DNA of 43,883 nucleotides from an uncultured Eubacteriales bacterium (GTDB lineage: Bacteria; Bacillota; Clostridia; Oscillospirales; Acutalibacteraceae): contig ONDL01000009.1 of NCBI GenBank assembly GCA_900316555.1, positions 1 through 43,883 on the forward strand, given 5' to 3'. Below the pieces are notes generated by a model that saw only the letters and a program-made list of their open reading frames with translations, had not been told where the DNA came from and ran no database searches. The translations under genes were made by a program, and so were the position numbers. The stretch's first letter is position 1. The number at the start of each line of letters is the position of its first letter. This document shows, piece by piece, positions 11,152 through 18,979 of the stretch.

Positions 11152-12474
11152 TTATCTGTCCTTGATGTTCTTGATCATGTCGTCTACGAGTTCCTTGGAC
11201 TTTCTGTCCTTCTCAAGCTGTTCGCCGACCTTTGTGATCGAGTAGAGAACGGTGGTGTAGTGTCTGCCGCCGAAGAGGTTGCCGATCTCCTTTACGGTGA
11301 GGTTGGTAAGCTCTCTGGTGATGTAAATCGCGATGTGGCGCGCGTTGCTGACGTTCGCCTTCTTGCTCTTCTGCTTTGTGATGTCCTCGGGAGTCATGCC
11401 GTAGGTGCGCGCTACCTCGTCGATAATGCGCTCGACTGTGACCTCGGGCGGAACGTCGTTGTTGAGAACGTCCGCGATGACCTCCTGAACGGAGTTGAGG
11501 GTGGGCTTCTCGTTGTTGAGGAAGGACTTCGCCTTGAGTTTCTTGACGGTGCCCTCGAGCTGGCGGATATTTGACTTGAGCTTGTTAGCTATGTACTCGC
11601 AGATCTCGTTGGAGATATCGAGGTCGAGCAGCTCTGCCTTGCGCTTGATGATTGCGATTCTTGTCTCGAAATCAGGCGGCTGAATGTCCGCGATAAGGTC
11701 CTGCTCAAAGCGCGAGCGGAGACGGTCGTCGAGGGTGCGGATCTCCTTGGGCGGACGGTCGGAGGTCAGTACTATCTGCTTGTGCGCCTCGTGAAGAGCG
11801 TTGAAGGTGTGGAAGAACTCCTCCTGGGTACTCTCCTTGCCGCCGATGAACTGGATATCGTCGACGAGAAGTACGTCCGCGTGGCGGTACTTCTTGCGGA
11901 ACTCCGCCATCTTCGCAAGACGGAGGGATTCGATAAGCTCGTTTGTGAAGTCGTCGCCCTTGATGTAGCAGATCACCTTGTCGGGGTCGTTCTTCTTTAT
12001 CTCGTTGCCGATAGCGTAGAGCAGGTGGGTTTTGCCGAGACCCGAGTTACCGTGCAGAAAGAGCGGATTGTACGCCTTTGAGGGGTTTGTCGCGACGGCA
12101 AGACATGCGGCATGAGCGAACTTGTTTGAGGGGCCTACGATGAAGGTATCGAAGGTATACTCGTAGTTAGAGTCGGTCTTTTCCTCAATGACCTGCTTTA
12201 CGGGCGTGGGAATATTGGCTTCCTCGGGGGTTTTGAGGTCGATTTCGAACTTGTTGTCAAAGATAGCCTCAAACGCCTCGTTAAGGAGCGGAATATAGCA
12301 GCGCTTTATTGTCTGACGGTGAAAGTCGTTGGGAACGATAAGATACGCCGTGTTGCTGTCAAAGTCGAGGTTCAGCGGCTTGATGCGGCTGATCCAGGTG
12401 TTGTAGGCAACGTCGGTGATTTTGTTCTGACAGTAGGAGCAGATAAGTTCCCACGCGTCGTTAAATGAATTCAT
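11152..12474 (-). CDS. dnaA: Chromosomal replication initiator DnaA
   Basis: DnaA binds origin boxes and opens the duplex. The 440-residue protein has the N-terminal DnaB/self-interaction domain (1-80), a short linker, the AAA+ domain with Walker A GNSGLGKT (142-149) and Walker B LLVDDIQF (202-209), sensor and arginine-finger segments (RLRSRFEQ, 251-258), and the C-terminal DNA-binding domain. The signature helix is odd: FGGRHYTTVLYS (401-412) has His405-Tyr406 where nearly all DnaA proteins read Asp-His before Thr-Thr. The 5' leader is about 185 bases from the -10 site, and the ribosome-binding site is GGAAAGGAAAG. It is transcribed divergently from rpmH. Confidence 0.98.
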   Translation of the reverse strand: MNSFNDAWELICSYCQNKITDVAYNTWISRIKPLNLDFDSNTAYLIVPNDFHRQTIKRCYIPLLNEAFEAIFDNKFEIDLKTPEEANIPTPVKQVIEEKTDSNYEYTFDTFIVGPSNKFAHAACLAVATNPSKAYNPLFLHGNSGLGKTHLLYAIGNEIKKNDPDKVICYIKGDDFTNELIESLRLAKMAEFRKKYRHADVLLVDDIQFIGGKESTQEEFFHTFNALHEAHKQIVLTSDRPPKEIRTLDDRLRSRFEQDLIADIQPPDFETRIAIIKRKAELLDLDISNEICEYIANKLKSNIRQLEGTVKKLKAKSFLNNEKPTLNSVQEVIADVLNNDVPPEVTVERIIDEVARTYGMTPEDITKQKSKKANVSNARHIAIYITRELTNLTVKEIGNLFGGRHYTTVLYSITKVGEQLEKDRKSKELVDDMIKNIKDR

Positions 12475-12662
12475 AGCTTAAGTCTTTCCTTTCCTATAGG
12501 GGAGATCCCGGCTGCCTGTACGCCGAAAAAACAGTGTTTGTCGGCTCTGCGAGCGGAATTCTGATTTACGCGCGGACTGAGGTCATGGCGTAAAAATGCC
12601 GGAAAAATCTCTCTGTTCTACTCATTTCGCAAATTTCCCCACATTAATAATCATTCTATATT

Positions 12663-12691
12663 ATTATACAACTTCTGTTCTGAAATTGCAA
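12663..12691 (-). promoter_or_regulatory. Sigma-A-type promoter for dnaA
   Basis: On the minus strand a -35 TTGCAA (12691-12686) is 17 bp from a perfect -10 TATAAT (12668-12663). Transcription would start near 12655, giving a leader of roughly 180 bases before the dnaA start. Confidence 0.8.
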
Positions 12692-12760
12692 GCATTTTAA
12701 GCAGAGGTTTGTATAGTGATTATTATACTATTTAAATAGAAACGGAAGCGGAGTTTTGGA

Positions 12761-12823
12761 ATAATTGAAAATTGAAAATGAAAAATTGAAAATTAAGGGT
12801 CGCTTGCGCTCCGATTGATAAAG
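12761..12823 (+). repeat. Dispersed intergenic repeat, copy 1
   Basis: The element has AATTGAAAATTGAAAAT-type A-rich units followed by AAGGGTCGCTTGCGCTCCG and TTGATAAA. Related copies lie at 28291-28352 and 37533-37597, all on the plus strand and all between genes. Confidence 0.8.
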
Positions 12824-12941
12824 TGGAAATATTAAACTGTGAGTATGGAAAAATGAGGAAAAAGTGTTTTTGTAAAGAGAAAATGGGAAAAGTTGGTGTG
12901 AAAAGAATGTTGAAGTCAGTCAGAGGGATAATAAAAAGCTA

Positions 12942-13096
12942 AATCCGCACCGGCTCAAAGAAAAGGGAACGTCAAAGTCAGATGAAACACTTCCCGCGAA
13001 AAATGAAATATCAGCGACAATCCGTACCGGCTCAAAGAAAAGGAAACGGAAGAGTCAGATGGAACACTTCCCGCGAAAACGTGCACTATCAGCAAA
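12942..13096 (+). repeat. 77-bp tandem duplication with Noc-site-like motif
   Basis: Two copies start at 12942 and 13019. Both carry CCGGCTCAAAGAAAAG, a GTCAGATG-x-AACAC segment and an identical CACTTCCCGCGAAAA, while the parts between have diverged. The conserved ACTTCCCGCGAAAA (12989-13002 and 13066-13079) matches 11 of 14 positions of the B. subtilis Noc site ATTTCCCGGGAAAT. Confidence 0.8.
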
Positions 13097-13100
13097 ATAA

Positions 13101-13155
13101 AACTTAAAGTACGCGATTTAAAATACTTGACGAATGGGGGAAAATAAGGTATAAT
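13101..13155 (+). promoter_or_regulatory. rpmH promoter with upstream element
   Basis: A -35 TTGACG (13127-13132) is 17 bp from a perfect -10 TATAAT (13150-13155). Upstream, AACTTAAAGTACGCG (13101-13115) and TTTAAAA (13117-13123) are shared with the promoter of the oxidoreductase gene at 32163, as is the AATGG just after the -35. Confidence 0.85.
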
Positions 13156-13196
13156 GCTATATTGCAAGGCTATATTTTGAAGGGAGGGTTTTAAGT

Positions 13197-13331
13197 ATGC
13201 TGAGAACATACCAGCCTAAGAAGCTCCACAGAAAGAAGGAGCATGGCTTCAGAAAGAGAATGTCCACATCTAACGGCAGAAAAGTTTTAGCAAGAAGAAG
13301 AGCTAAAGGCAGAAAAAGGTTGTCTTACTAA
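13197..13331 (+). CDS. rpmH: 50S ribosomal protein L34
   Basis: This 44-residue, very basic protein begins [20 protein letters not shown] and ends with [13 protein letters not shown], the standard L34 pattern in its clostridial form. It is a small component of the large ribosomal subunit. It opens the rpmH-rnpA-yidD-yidC cluster divergent from dnaA, has a strong promoter about 40 bp upstream and a GAAGGGAGGG ribosome-binding site. It is followed by a hairpin that may make its message more abundant than that of rnpA. Confidence 0.98.
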   Translation: MLRTYQPKKLHRKKEHGFRKRMSTSNGRKVLARRRAKGRKRLSY

Positions 13332-13365
13332 AGAAAAGGCCACTTTTCAATGTGGTCTTTCTTTT
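13330..13365 (+). terminator. Hairpin between rpmH and rnpA, likely partial terminator
   Basis: The stem AAAGAAAAGGCCAC (13330-13343) pairs with GTGGTCTTTCTTTT (13352-13365) apart from a small mismatch, with a 7- to 8-base loop and T-rich 3' arm. Such attenuators between rpmH and rnpA would let the ribosomal protein outnumber RNase P protein. Confidence 0.6.
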
Positions 13366-13391
13366 GTTGCGGAGACGGTTGGAGGCTGAAA

Positions 13392-13739
13392 ATGCCAAGG
13401 TATGTGACTATTAAGGAAAACAAGACGTTTTCCAGACTGTACAGAAAAGGAAAGTCTTATGTCAGTCCCGTGCTTGTGACGTACGTACTCAGGGGAAGGG
13501 ACAGGCAGCTGCCGCCGCGCTACGGAATAACCACAGGAAAAAAGGTTGGCAACGCTGTCAGGCGTTCAAGGGCGAGAAGAGTAATCAGAGCGTCTTACGA
13601 CCATCTGTATCCCGAAATAAAGAAGGGATATGAGATAGTCTTTGTGGCGAGGGCAAAAACGCCGTATGTCAAGACGCAGGATGTTGAGAAGGCTATGAGA
13701 TACCACCTGAAACAGGCAGGAATACTTATAGAACGGTGA
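13392..13739 (+). CDS. rnpA: Ribonuclease P protein component
   Basis: RnpA binds the RNase P RNA and helps it remove 5' leaders from precursor tRNAs. The ATG at 13392 is preceded by GGAGG at six bases, giving 115 residues and the usual opening [20 protein letters not shown]. The RNR-type basic motif is [13 protein letters not shown] (54-66), somewhat altered from the common R-N-R-x-K-R version. The central beta-sheet residues ([15 protein letters not shown]) are typical. It follows rpmH in the standard order and its stop overlaps the possible GTG start of yidD. Confidence 0.96.
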   Translation: MPRYVTIKENKTFSRLYRKGKSYVSPVLVTYVLRGRDRQLPPRYGITTGKKVGNAVRRSRARRVIRASYDHLYPEIKKGYEIVFVARAKTPYVKTQDVEKAMRYHLKQAGILIER

Positions 13740-13744
13740 TCGAC

Positions 13745-13960
13745 ATGAAAAAGGTACTGATTTTATTGATTAAATTCTACAAGTCCGCAATTTCTCCTTA
13801 CACCCGTGCCCACTGCAAGTATATACCCACCTGTTCGCAGTACGGACTTGAGGCTATTGAACGCTTCGGAGCGCTGAAGGGCGGCGCTCTGACCTTGTGG
13901 CGTATTCTGCGCTGCAATCCTTTTTCCAAGGGCGGGTACGACCCTGTCCCCGAAAAATGA
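13745..13960 (+). CDS. yidD: Membrane protein insertion efficiency factor YidD
   Basis: This small protein of about 71 residues has the family pattern: an amphipathic N-terminus [18 protein letters not shown], then [19 protein letters not shown] and [16 protein letters not shown] with three conserved Cys. YidD aids YidC-dependent membrane protein insertion; its mechanism is unclear. I chose the ATG at 13745 because it gives the usual N-terminus. A GTG at 13736, overlapping the rnpA stop by 3 bases, is the alternative, and neither has a strong ribosome-binding site. It lies between rnpA and yidC as usual. Confidence 0.93.
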   Translation: MKKVLILLIKFYKSAISPYTRAHCKYIPTCSQYGLEAIERFGALKGGALTLWRILRCNPFSKGGYDPVPEK

Positions 13961-13978
13961 AATTAAGCGAGGTTTTAT

Positions 13979-14974
13979 ATGCAAATTTTCGGTTTTCTCG
14001 GTAATATCCTCGGCTATGCGCTGTGGGCTGCATTCTATGTGTTTCAGAACTTCGGACTCGCGATTATTGTATTTACCGTTATCGTCAAGCTGCTGATTCT
14101 CCCGTTTTCGGTAAAACAGCAAAAGTCAATGGCGGGAACAGCAAGGCTTTCCAAGAAACAAAAGGAACTGAAGGAGAAATACGGCAACAACCGCCAGCTT
14201 CTCCAGGAGGAAATGAACAAGCTCTACGAAAAAGAGGGTATTAAGCCCATGGGCGGATGCCTTACCACGATTGTCCCGATGCTTGTTCTCTTCGGCGTAT
14301 TCTACGCCGTTGCTTATCCGCTTACGAATACACTTCACCTCAACGGTGACGCCGTTAATTCGGCAGTGACTTACATGTCAAAAATCCCGGGATATGTTGC
14401 AAATTCAAATCCCAACTATCAGCAGATCGCGCTGCTCGATTTGTTTAAGTATGACCAGTTTGTCGCACAGTCGTCGACAATCAATTCGCTGTTTACTGCA
14501 GACAACATCGCGGCTATCGACCACTTCTCCGACGGCTTCGGAATGTTCGGACTCGATTTGCTCAGCGTACCCGCCGACCACGGTTTCTGGTCAGTGTACC
14601 TGATTTTCCCCGCGCTCTGTCTTGTTTCGAACATCGGCTCACAGTTTATTATGACTAAGGTCAACAGCAGCGCTATGGGTCAGCAGCAGGGCTGCATGAA
14701 GGTTGCAATGTACCTTCTCCCGCTGTTCTCGGCTTACATTACGTATTCGGTACCGAGTGCGCTCGGTTTCTACTGGTTTATTTCCGCGATCATCAGTCTT
14801 ATACAGTCTATCGTGCTCGCGAAGGTATTAAGTCCCGCGAAGCTCACCGCAAACAGCGAGGCAAGACACGCCGCTCTGCTCTTTGCGAACGAAGCTAAGG
14901 TTCCCTATGTATACGCGCCGAGCGAGAGCGCTTCGGCAGGTAATGTAAACGCCAAAAAGAAAAAGAAGAAGTAA
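13979..14974 (+). CDS. yidC: Membrane protein insertase YidC/Oxa1
   Basis: YidC inserts membrane proteins alone or with SecYEG. The 331-residue protein has the short Gram-positive layout. A first membrane segment (about 20-42) runs into ILPFSVKQQKSM. A charged cytoplasmic hairpin rich in Lys/Glu and GGCLTTIVPMLVLFGVFYAV follow. A long extracytoplasmic loop (about 118-200) precedes the last three membrane segments. The tail ends in KKKKKK, suited to ribosome binding. Lys37 occupies the place of the groove arginine found in many homologues, a conservative change. No lipobox is seen. The ribosome-binding site is AGCGAGG. Confidence 0.96.
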   Translation: MQIFGFLGNILGYALWAAFYVFQNFGLAIIVFTVIVKLLILPFSVKQQKSMAGTARLSKKQKELKEKYGNNRQLLQEEMNKLYEKEGIKPMGGCLTTIVPMLVLFGVFYAVAYPLTNTLHLNGDAVNSAVTYMSKIPGYVANSNPNYQQIALLDLFKYDQFVAQSSTINSLFTADNIAAIDHFSDGFGMFGLDLLSVPADHGFWSVYLIFPALCLVSNIGSQFIMTKVNSSAMGQQQGCMKVAMYLLPLFSAYITYSVPSALGFYWFISAIISLIQSIVLAKVLSPAKLTANSEARHAALLFANEAKVPYVYAPSESASAGNVNAKKKKKK

Positions 14975-15001
14975 AGTTTTGGAATTTTTCAGAGGTAGAA
15001 A

Positions 15002-15787
15002 ATGATTAAAGAAGCTATATGCGAGGGCAGCGACGTTCAGGACGCCCTCAAAAAAGCAAAGGCACAGCTCGGATTGGATGAGACTGCCGAGTATGAGTTT
15101 GAAATCATTCAGACAGAGGAAAAGAAAAAGTTCGGTCTTTTCGGCGGCAGACCCGCAAAGGTCAGAGTGTTCATCAAGGACACCCCCGACGAGAGAGCCG
15201 AGAAGTTCCTCAGAGATGTGCTTGATAAAATGACGCTCCAGAGCGTTGAAATCGAGAAGAGTACCGACGAGAACGCCGTTGAGTTCAACCTCTCCGGCGA
15301 GGAGGTAGGCTTCGTAATCGGCAGAAGAGGCGAGACTCTCGACGCTCTTCAGTATCTGACAAGTCTTGTAGCGAACCACGGCGAGGATCCTTACATCAAG
15401 GTCACCGTCAATACGGGCAACTACCGCGAGAAGAGAGAAAAGACTCTCGAGATACTCGGCAGAAAGCTCGCGTTCAAGGCAATCAAGACAGGCAAAAAGA
15501 CCAGCCTTGAGCCGATGAACCCCTATGAGAGAAGAATTATCCACACCGCTGTTCAGAAGGTCAACGGCGCGATTTCGTGGAGCGAGGGCGAGAACGCGGC
15601 GCGTCACGTCGTGATCGGTCCCGACCCGAAGGTCAAGCAGAACCGCAGGGGCGGCTATCAGAATAACCGCAGAGGCGGCAGACGTTCTTATAACGGCGGC
15701 AAAAAGTCCAGCACAGCGCCTGTTAATCCCGACAGAGTACCGCTCAATGAAGGCGGCGAAACAGGTCTTTACGGCAGAATTAAGTAA
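15002..15787 (+). CDS. khpB: RNA-binding protein KhpB/Jag (EloR)
   Basis: This 261-residue protein has a Jag-N domain (about 1-55, with the KKKFGLFGGRPAKV segment), a KH domain with the loop GFVIGRRGETLDALQYL, and an R3H domain with R-x-x-x-H in RRIIHTAVQKVNG. Partners of KhpA, these proteins bind RNAs and influence cell elongation in streptococci. An extra C-terminal tail rich in Arg, Gly and Asn (from about 218) looks like an RNA-binding RGG-type extension. It follows yidC by 27 bp, as in most Bacillota, and ends at a strong terminator. Confidence 0.95.
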   Translation: MIKEAICEGSDVQDALKKAKAQLGLDETAEYEFEIIQTEEKKKFGLFGGRPAKVRVFIKDTPDERAEKFLRDVLDKMTLQSVEIEKSTDENAVEFNLSGEEVGFVIGRRGETLDALQYLTSLVANHGEDPYIKVTVNTGNYREKREKTLEILGRKLAFKAIKTGKKTSLEPMNPYERRIIHTAVQKVNGAISWSEGENAARHVVIGPDPKVKQNRRGGYQNNRRGGRRSYNGGKKSSTAPVNPDRVPLNEGGETGLYGRIK

Positions 15788-15790
15788 TTG

Positions 15791-15817
15791 AGGAGCGGAT
15801 CATTCCGCTCCTTTTTT
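15791..15817 (+). terminator. Intrinsic terminator after khpB
   Basis: A perfect 9-bp stem AGGAGCGGA / TCCGCTCCT with a TCAT loop is followed by a T-run. It overlaps the leader of mnmE, whose start is only about 13 bases beyond, so mnmE must rely on read-through or on a promoter I cannot see. Confidence 0.85.
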
Positions 15818-15829
15818 GTAGGTAAAAAT

Positions 15830-17200
15830 ATGAAAACTAACTCAACCATCGCCGCGATAAGCACCGCCCAGGGTGAAGGCGGCATCGGCGTGATAAGGGT
15901 GTCGGGCGACGGCGCCATAGAAATCGCCGATAAGGTATTTAAGAATATCAATAATAAAAAGATCAAAGATATGAAGGGCTACACCGCCGCCTTCGGAAGC
16001 ATCGTATTTGAGGGCGAGAAGCTCGACGAGGCTGTCGCGCTTGTTTTCAGAGCGCCTCACAGCTATACGGGCGAGGACGTTGTGGAGCTGTCGTGCCACG
16101 GCGGAATGTATATCACAAAGCAGGTGCTCAGAGCGGTTCTTGAAGCCGGTGCTGTTCCTGCCGAAGCCGGAGAATTCACAAAGCGCGCGTTTCTCAACGG
16201 CAAGCTCGACCTCACAGAAGCCGAGGCGGTTATCGATATCATTTCCGCTAAGAGCAAAAGCGCCGCGCGTTCGGCTATATGCGTAAAGGAAGGCGCGCTC
16301 AGAAAGAAAATCACCGAGGTCAAGGACGATCTGCTTTCATTAACAGCACACCTTTCCGCGTGGGCGGACTACCCCGAGGAGGACATCGCCGAGGTCAGCG
16401 ATGAGGATATTCTCGTCACCTGCGAAAGGGCGGAGTTCACCCTAAAAAGACTTCTCGATACATACGACTCGGGTCAGGCGGTCAAGCAGGGAATAGACAC
16501 CGTTATCGCCGGCAGACCGAACGTCGGCAAAAGCACGCTGATGAATCTTCTCTCCGGAACGGAGAAAAGCATAGTCACGGATATTCCCGGCACGACGAGA
16601 GATGTTGTCGAGGATACGGTTCTTATCGGCGACGTTATTCTCAGACTCAGCGATACCGCGGGTCTGAGAGATACCGACGACGCGGTTGAAAAAATCGGCG
16701 TTGACCGCGCTAGGAAAAAGCTCAGCCAGTGCGGACTGCTGCTCGCGGTTTTTGACAACAGCCGTGAGCTTGACAGCGACGACTTGGAGCTGATTGAAAT
16801 GTCGCGCGAGGTTCCGACCGTCGCGATAATCAATAAAACCGATTTGCAAGCTAAATTAGATATAAACAAAATAAAATCTGATATTAGCAATATAGTATAT
16901 GTATCTGCCGCGAATGGAGAGGGCAGAGAGGATATTATAAACGCGGTTGAAAAAATCGCGGGTACTCAGAACCTCAACCCGAGCGAGGGTATTCTCTCGA
17001 ACGAAAGACAGAGAAGCAATGTTTATAACGCGCTGAACTCCGTGAGAGAAGCAAAGGCGGCGGTTGAAACGGGAATGACCTTCGACGCGGTCACCGTTTC
17101 GCTCGAGGACGCGATTTCAGAGCTGCTCGAAATGACGGGCGAGAAAACAAGCGACGAGGTCATCGACCGCGTATTCCACAACTTCTGCGTCGGCAAGTAG
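15830..17200 (+). CDS. mnmE: tRNA modification GTPase MnmE (TrmE)
   Basis: MnmE works with MnmG to add a carboxymethylaminomethyl (or related) group to U34 of certain tRNAs. The ATG at 15830 gives 456 residues and the usual N-terminus STIAAISTAQGEGGIGVIRV; a frame extension to 15788 runs back through the terminator and is rejected. The N-terminal folate-binding domain (1-120) has GGMYITKQVL and GEFTKRAFLNGKLDL. The G domain carries GRPNVGKST (228-236), the GTTRD switch (254-258), DTAG (275-278) and INKTD. The C-terminus is FCVGK with the catalytic Cys. It lies 22 bp ahead of the broken mnmG. Confidence 0.98.
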   Translation: MKTNSTIAAISTAQGEGGIGVIRVSGDGAIEIADKVFKNINNKKIKDMKGYTAAFGSIVFEGEKLDEAVALVFRAPHSYTGEDVVELSCHGGMYITKQVLRAVLEAGAVPAEAGEFTKRAFLNGKLDLTEAEAVIDIISAKSKSAARSAICVKEGALRKKITEVKDDLLSLTAHLSAWADYPEEDIAEVSDEDILVTCERAEFTLKRLLDTYDSGQAVKQGIDTVIAGRPNVGKSTLMNLLSGTEKSIVTDIPGTTRDVVEDTVLIGDVILRLSDTAGLRDTDDAVEKIGVDRARKKLSQCGLLLAVFDNSRELDSDDLELIEMSREVPTVAIINKTDLQAKLDINKIKSDISNIVYVSAANGEGREDIINAVEKIAGTQNLNPSEGILSNERQRSNVYNALNSVREAKAAVETGMTFDAVTVSLEDAISELLEMTGEKTSDEVIDRVFHNFCVGK

Positions 17201-17222
17201 ACGCGACTAAGGAATGATAAAT

Positions 17223-18979
17223 ATGACATACTCAGCAGGCAGTTACGACGTAGCCGTAATCGGCGCGGGTCACGCGGGAATCGAAGCCGCGCTCGCCGCC
17301 GCAAGGCTCGGCTGTCACACTGCTATTTTTACAATCAATATGGACGCGGTCGGCAACTGTCCGTGCAATCCCTCGATAGGAGGTACCGCGAAGGGTCATC
17401 TTGTCCGCGAGCTCGACGCCCTCGGAGGAGAGATGGGCAAGACCGCCGACGAGTGCTTCTTGCAGTCGAGAATGCTCAACCGCGGCAAAGGCCCTGCGGT
17501 GCACTCGGCTACGAGCTGACCACCCATATGCTTGCGGTGTACTTCTGCAAAACCGTTGTCGTCGCAACGGGTACATATCTCGGCGGAAGAATCTACGTCG
17601 GCGAGGTCAGCTACGAGAGCGGCCCCGACGGAACCTTCCCCGCGACGAAGCTGGGCAAGAGTCTTAAAGACATCGGCTTACCTCTCCGCAGATTCAAGAC
17701 AGGTACGCCTGCGAGAGTGCTCAGACGTTCAATAGACTTCTCTGAGCTTGAGGTGCAGAAGGGTGACGAACCGCCCGAGCCTTTTTCATACGAAACAGAA
17801 AGCCTCGGCGAGAACAAGGTCGACTGCCACATCAGCTACACAAACGACGAAACAAAGAAAATTATTCTCGAAAATATCCACCGCTCACCCTTGTACGCCG
17901 GACGTATCGAAGGCGTAGGTCCGAGATACTGTCCGAGCTTTGAGGACAAAATCATGCGCTTCAAGGACAAGCCGCGCCATCAGCTTTTCATCGAGCCGTG
18001 CGGCGAGAACACCGAGGAGATGTACCTGCAGGGCATGAGCAGCTCACTTCCCGAGGAGGTACAGCTCAAGTTTTATCACACGATAAAGGGCTTGGAGAAT
18101 TGCGTGATGATGAGGCCTGCATATGCGATCGAATACGACTGCGTTGACCCGACCGCGATGAACCCGACGCTTGAGTTCAAGGACTTCCCGAACCTCTTCG
18201 GCGCGGGACAGTTCAACGGCAGCTCGGGCTATGAGGAAGCGGCGGCTCAGGGCTTTGTCGCAGGAGTTAACGCCGCGCATAAGGTTCTCGGCAGAGAGCC
18301 GTTCATTCTTACTCGCGCGAATTCCTACATCGGCACTCTTGTCGACGATCTCGTCACAAAGGGAGCGAACGAGCCGTACAGAATGATGACCTCACGCAGC
18401 GAGTACAGACTTGTTCTCCGTCAGGACAACGCCGACGTGCGTCTGACCCCGACGGGATATCAGCTCGGACTTATTTCCGGGGAACGCTGGCAGAAATTCC
18501 TCAAAAAGCAGGAGGATAAGAAACGCGAAATCAAGCGCCTTAAAGAAACAGTGATTTCACCGACCGAGGAGGTCAACCGCATACTTGTTTCACGTGAAAC
18601 ATCTGAGATTACAACGGGCATTCGTCTGATTGAACTGATGAAGAGGCCGCAGCTCGATTATGAATGCCTTGCGCCGATCGACGTTGACAGACCGCAGCTC
18701 GACCGCAATGTGATAGAGCAGGTGCAGATAGAGATAAAGTACGAGGGTTATATTCAGAAGCAGCTACGTCAGGTGGAGCAGGTTCGCAAGCTCGAGGACA
18801 AGCACTTGCCGAAGAACTTCGACTACCGCGAGATAAAAGGTCTGCGTCTGGAAGCGCAGGAAAAGCTCAATAAGATACAGCCGCTCAATATCGGACAGGC
18901 ATCGCGTATCTCGGGAGTATCGCCCGCGGATATAAGCGTGCTTTTGATTTGGATGGCGGCGAATAAGGAGCGGCAATGA
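17223..18979 (+). pseudogene. mnmG: tRNA modification enzyme MnmG (GidA), frame broken by internal deletion
   Basis: MnmG is the FAD-dependent partner of MnmE in U34 tRNA modification. The first frame (start 17223, AAGGA nine bases upstream) reads [17 protein letters not shown] and [20 protein letters not shown], reaches RGKGPAVHS, then hits TGA at 17517-17519. The downstream frame resumes as [16 protein letters not shown] and VVVATGTYLGG and runs normally to the C-terminal helical domain. About 40 residues (the LRAQAD region and the next strands) that every MnmG has between these points are missing, with a change of frame near 17507. So this is a deletion of roughly 130 bp, not a single-base slip. 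It may be a true lesion or an assembly fault. A perfect parS lies inside the gene at 18586. Confidence 0.9.
18586..18601. promoter_or_regulatory. parS: parS site inside mnmG
   Basis: TGTTTCACGTGAAACA is a perfect 16-bp palindrome matching the bacterial ParB-binding consensus TGTTNCACGTGAAACA. It is within the mnmG coding sequence, about 6 kb from the origin. Confidence 0.97.

Larger units (their letters stand above)
12475..13196. other. dnaA-rpmH divergent spacer, no gene
   Basis: This 722-bp spacer contains the dnaA leader and promoter, one copy of a dispersed A-rich repeat (12761-12823), a 77-bp tandem duplication (12942-13096) and the rpmH promoter. In many Bacillota this spacer is the second half of a bipartite origin. 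Here I see only one weak DnaA-box-like site, TTCCCCACA (12635-12643, 7 of 9). An 84-codon minus-strand frame over 12955-13209 looks fortuitous. Confidence 0.65.

Noticed and set aside
12942..13096. CRISPR-like array
   Set aside because: There are only two diverged copies of about 77 bp with no spacer pattern and no cas genes.
12955..13209. 84-codon minus-strand frame in the dnaA-rpmH spacer
   Set aside because: It covers the tandem repeat and the rpmH promoter, has low-complexity content and no good start signal.
15788..15829. Upstream extension of mnmE to a TTG
   Set aside because: The extension is translated from the khpB terminator hairpin and is not part of the MnmE family N-terminus.
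17490..17530. Programmed frameshift in mnmG
   Set aside because: About 40 conserved residues are absent at the junction and no slippery run or stimulatory structure is visible, so a deletion fits better.
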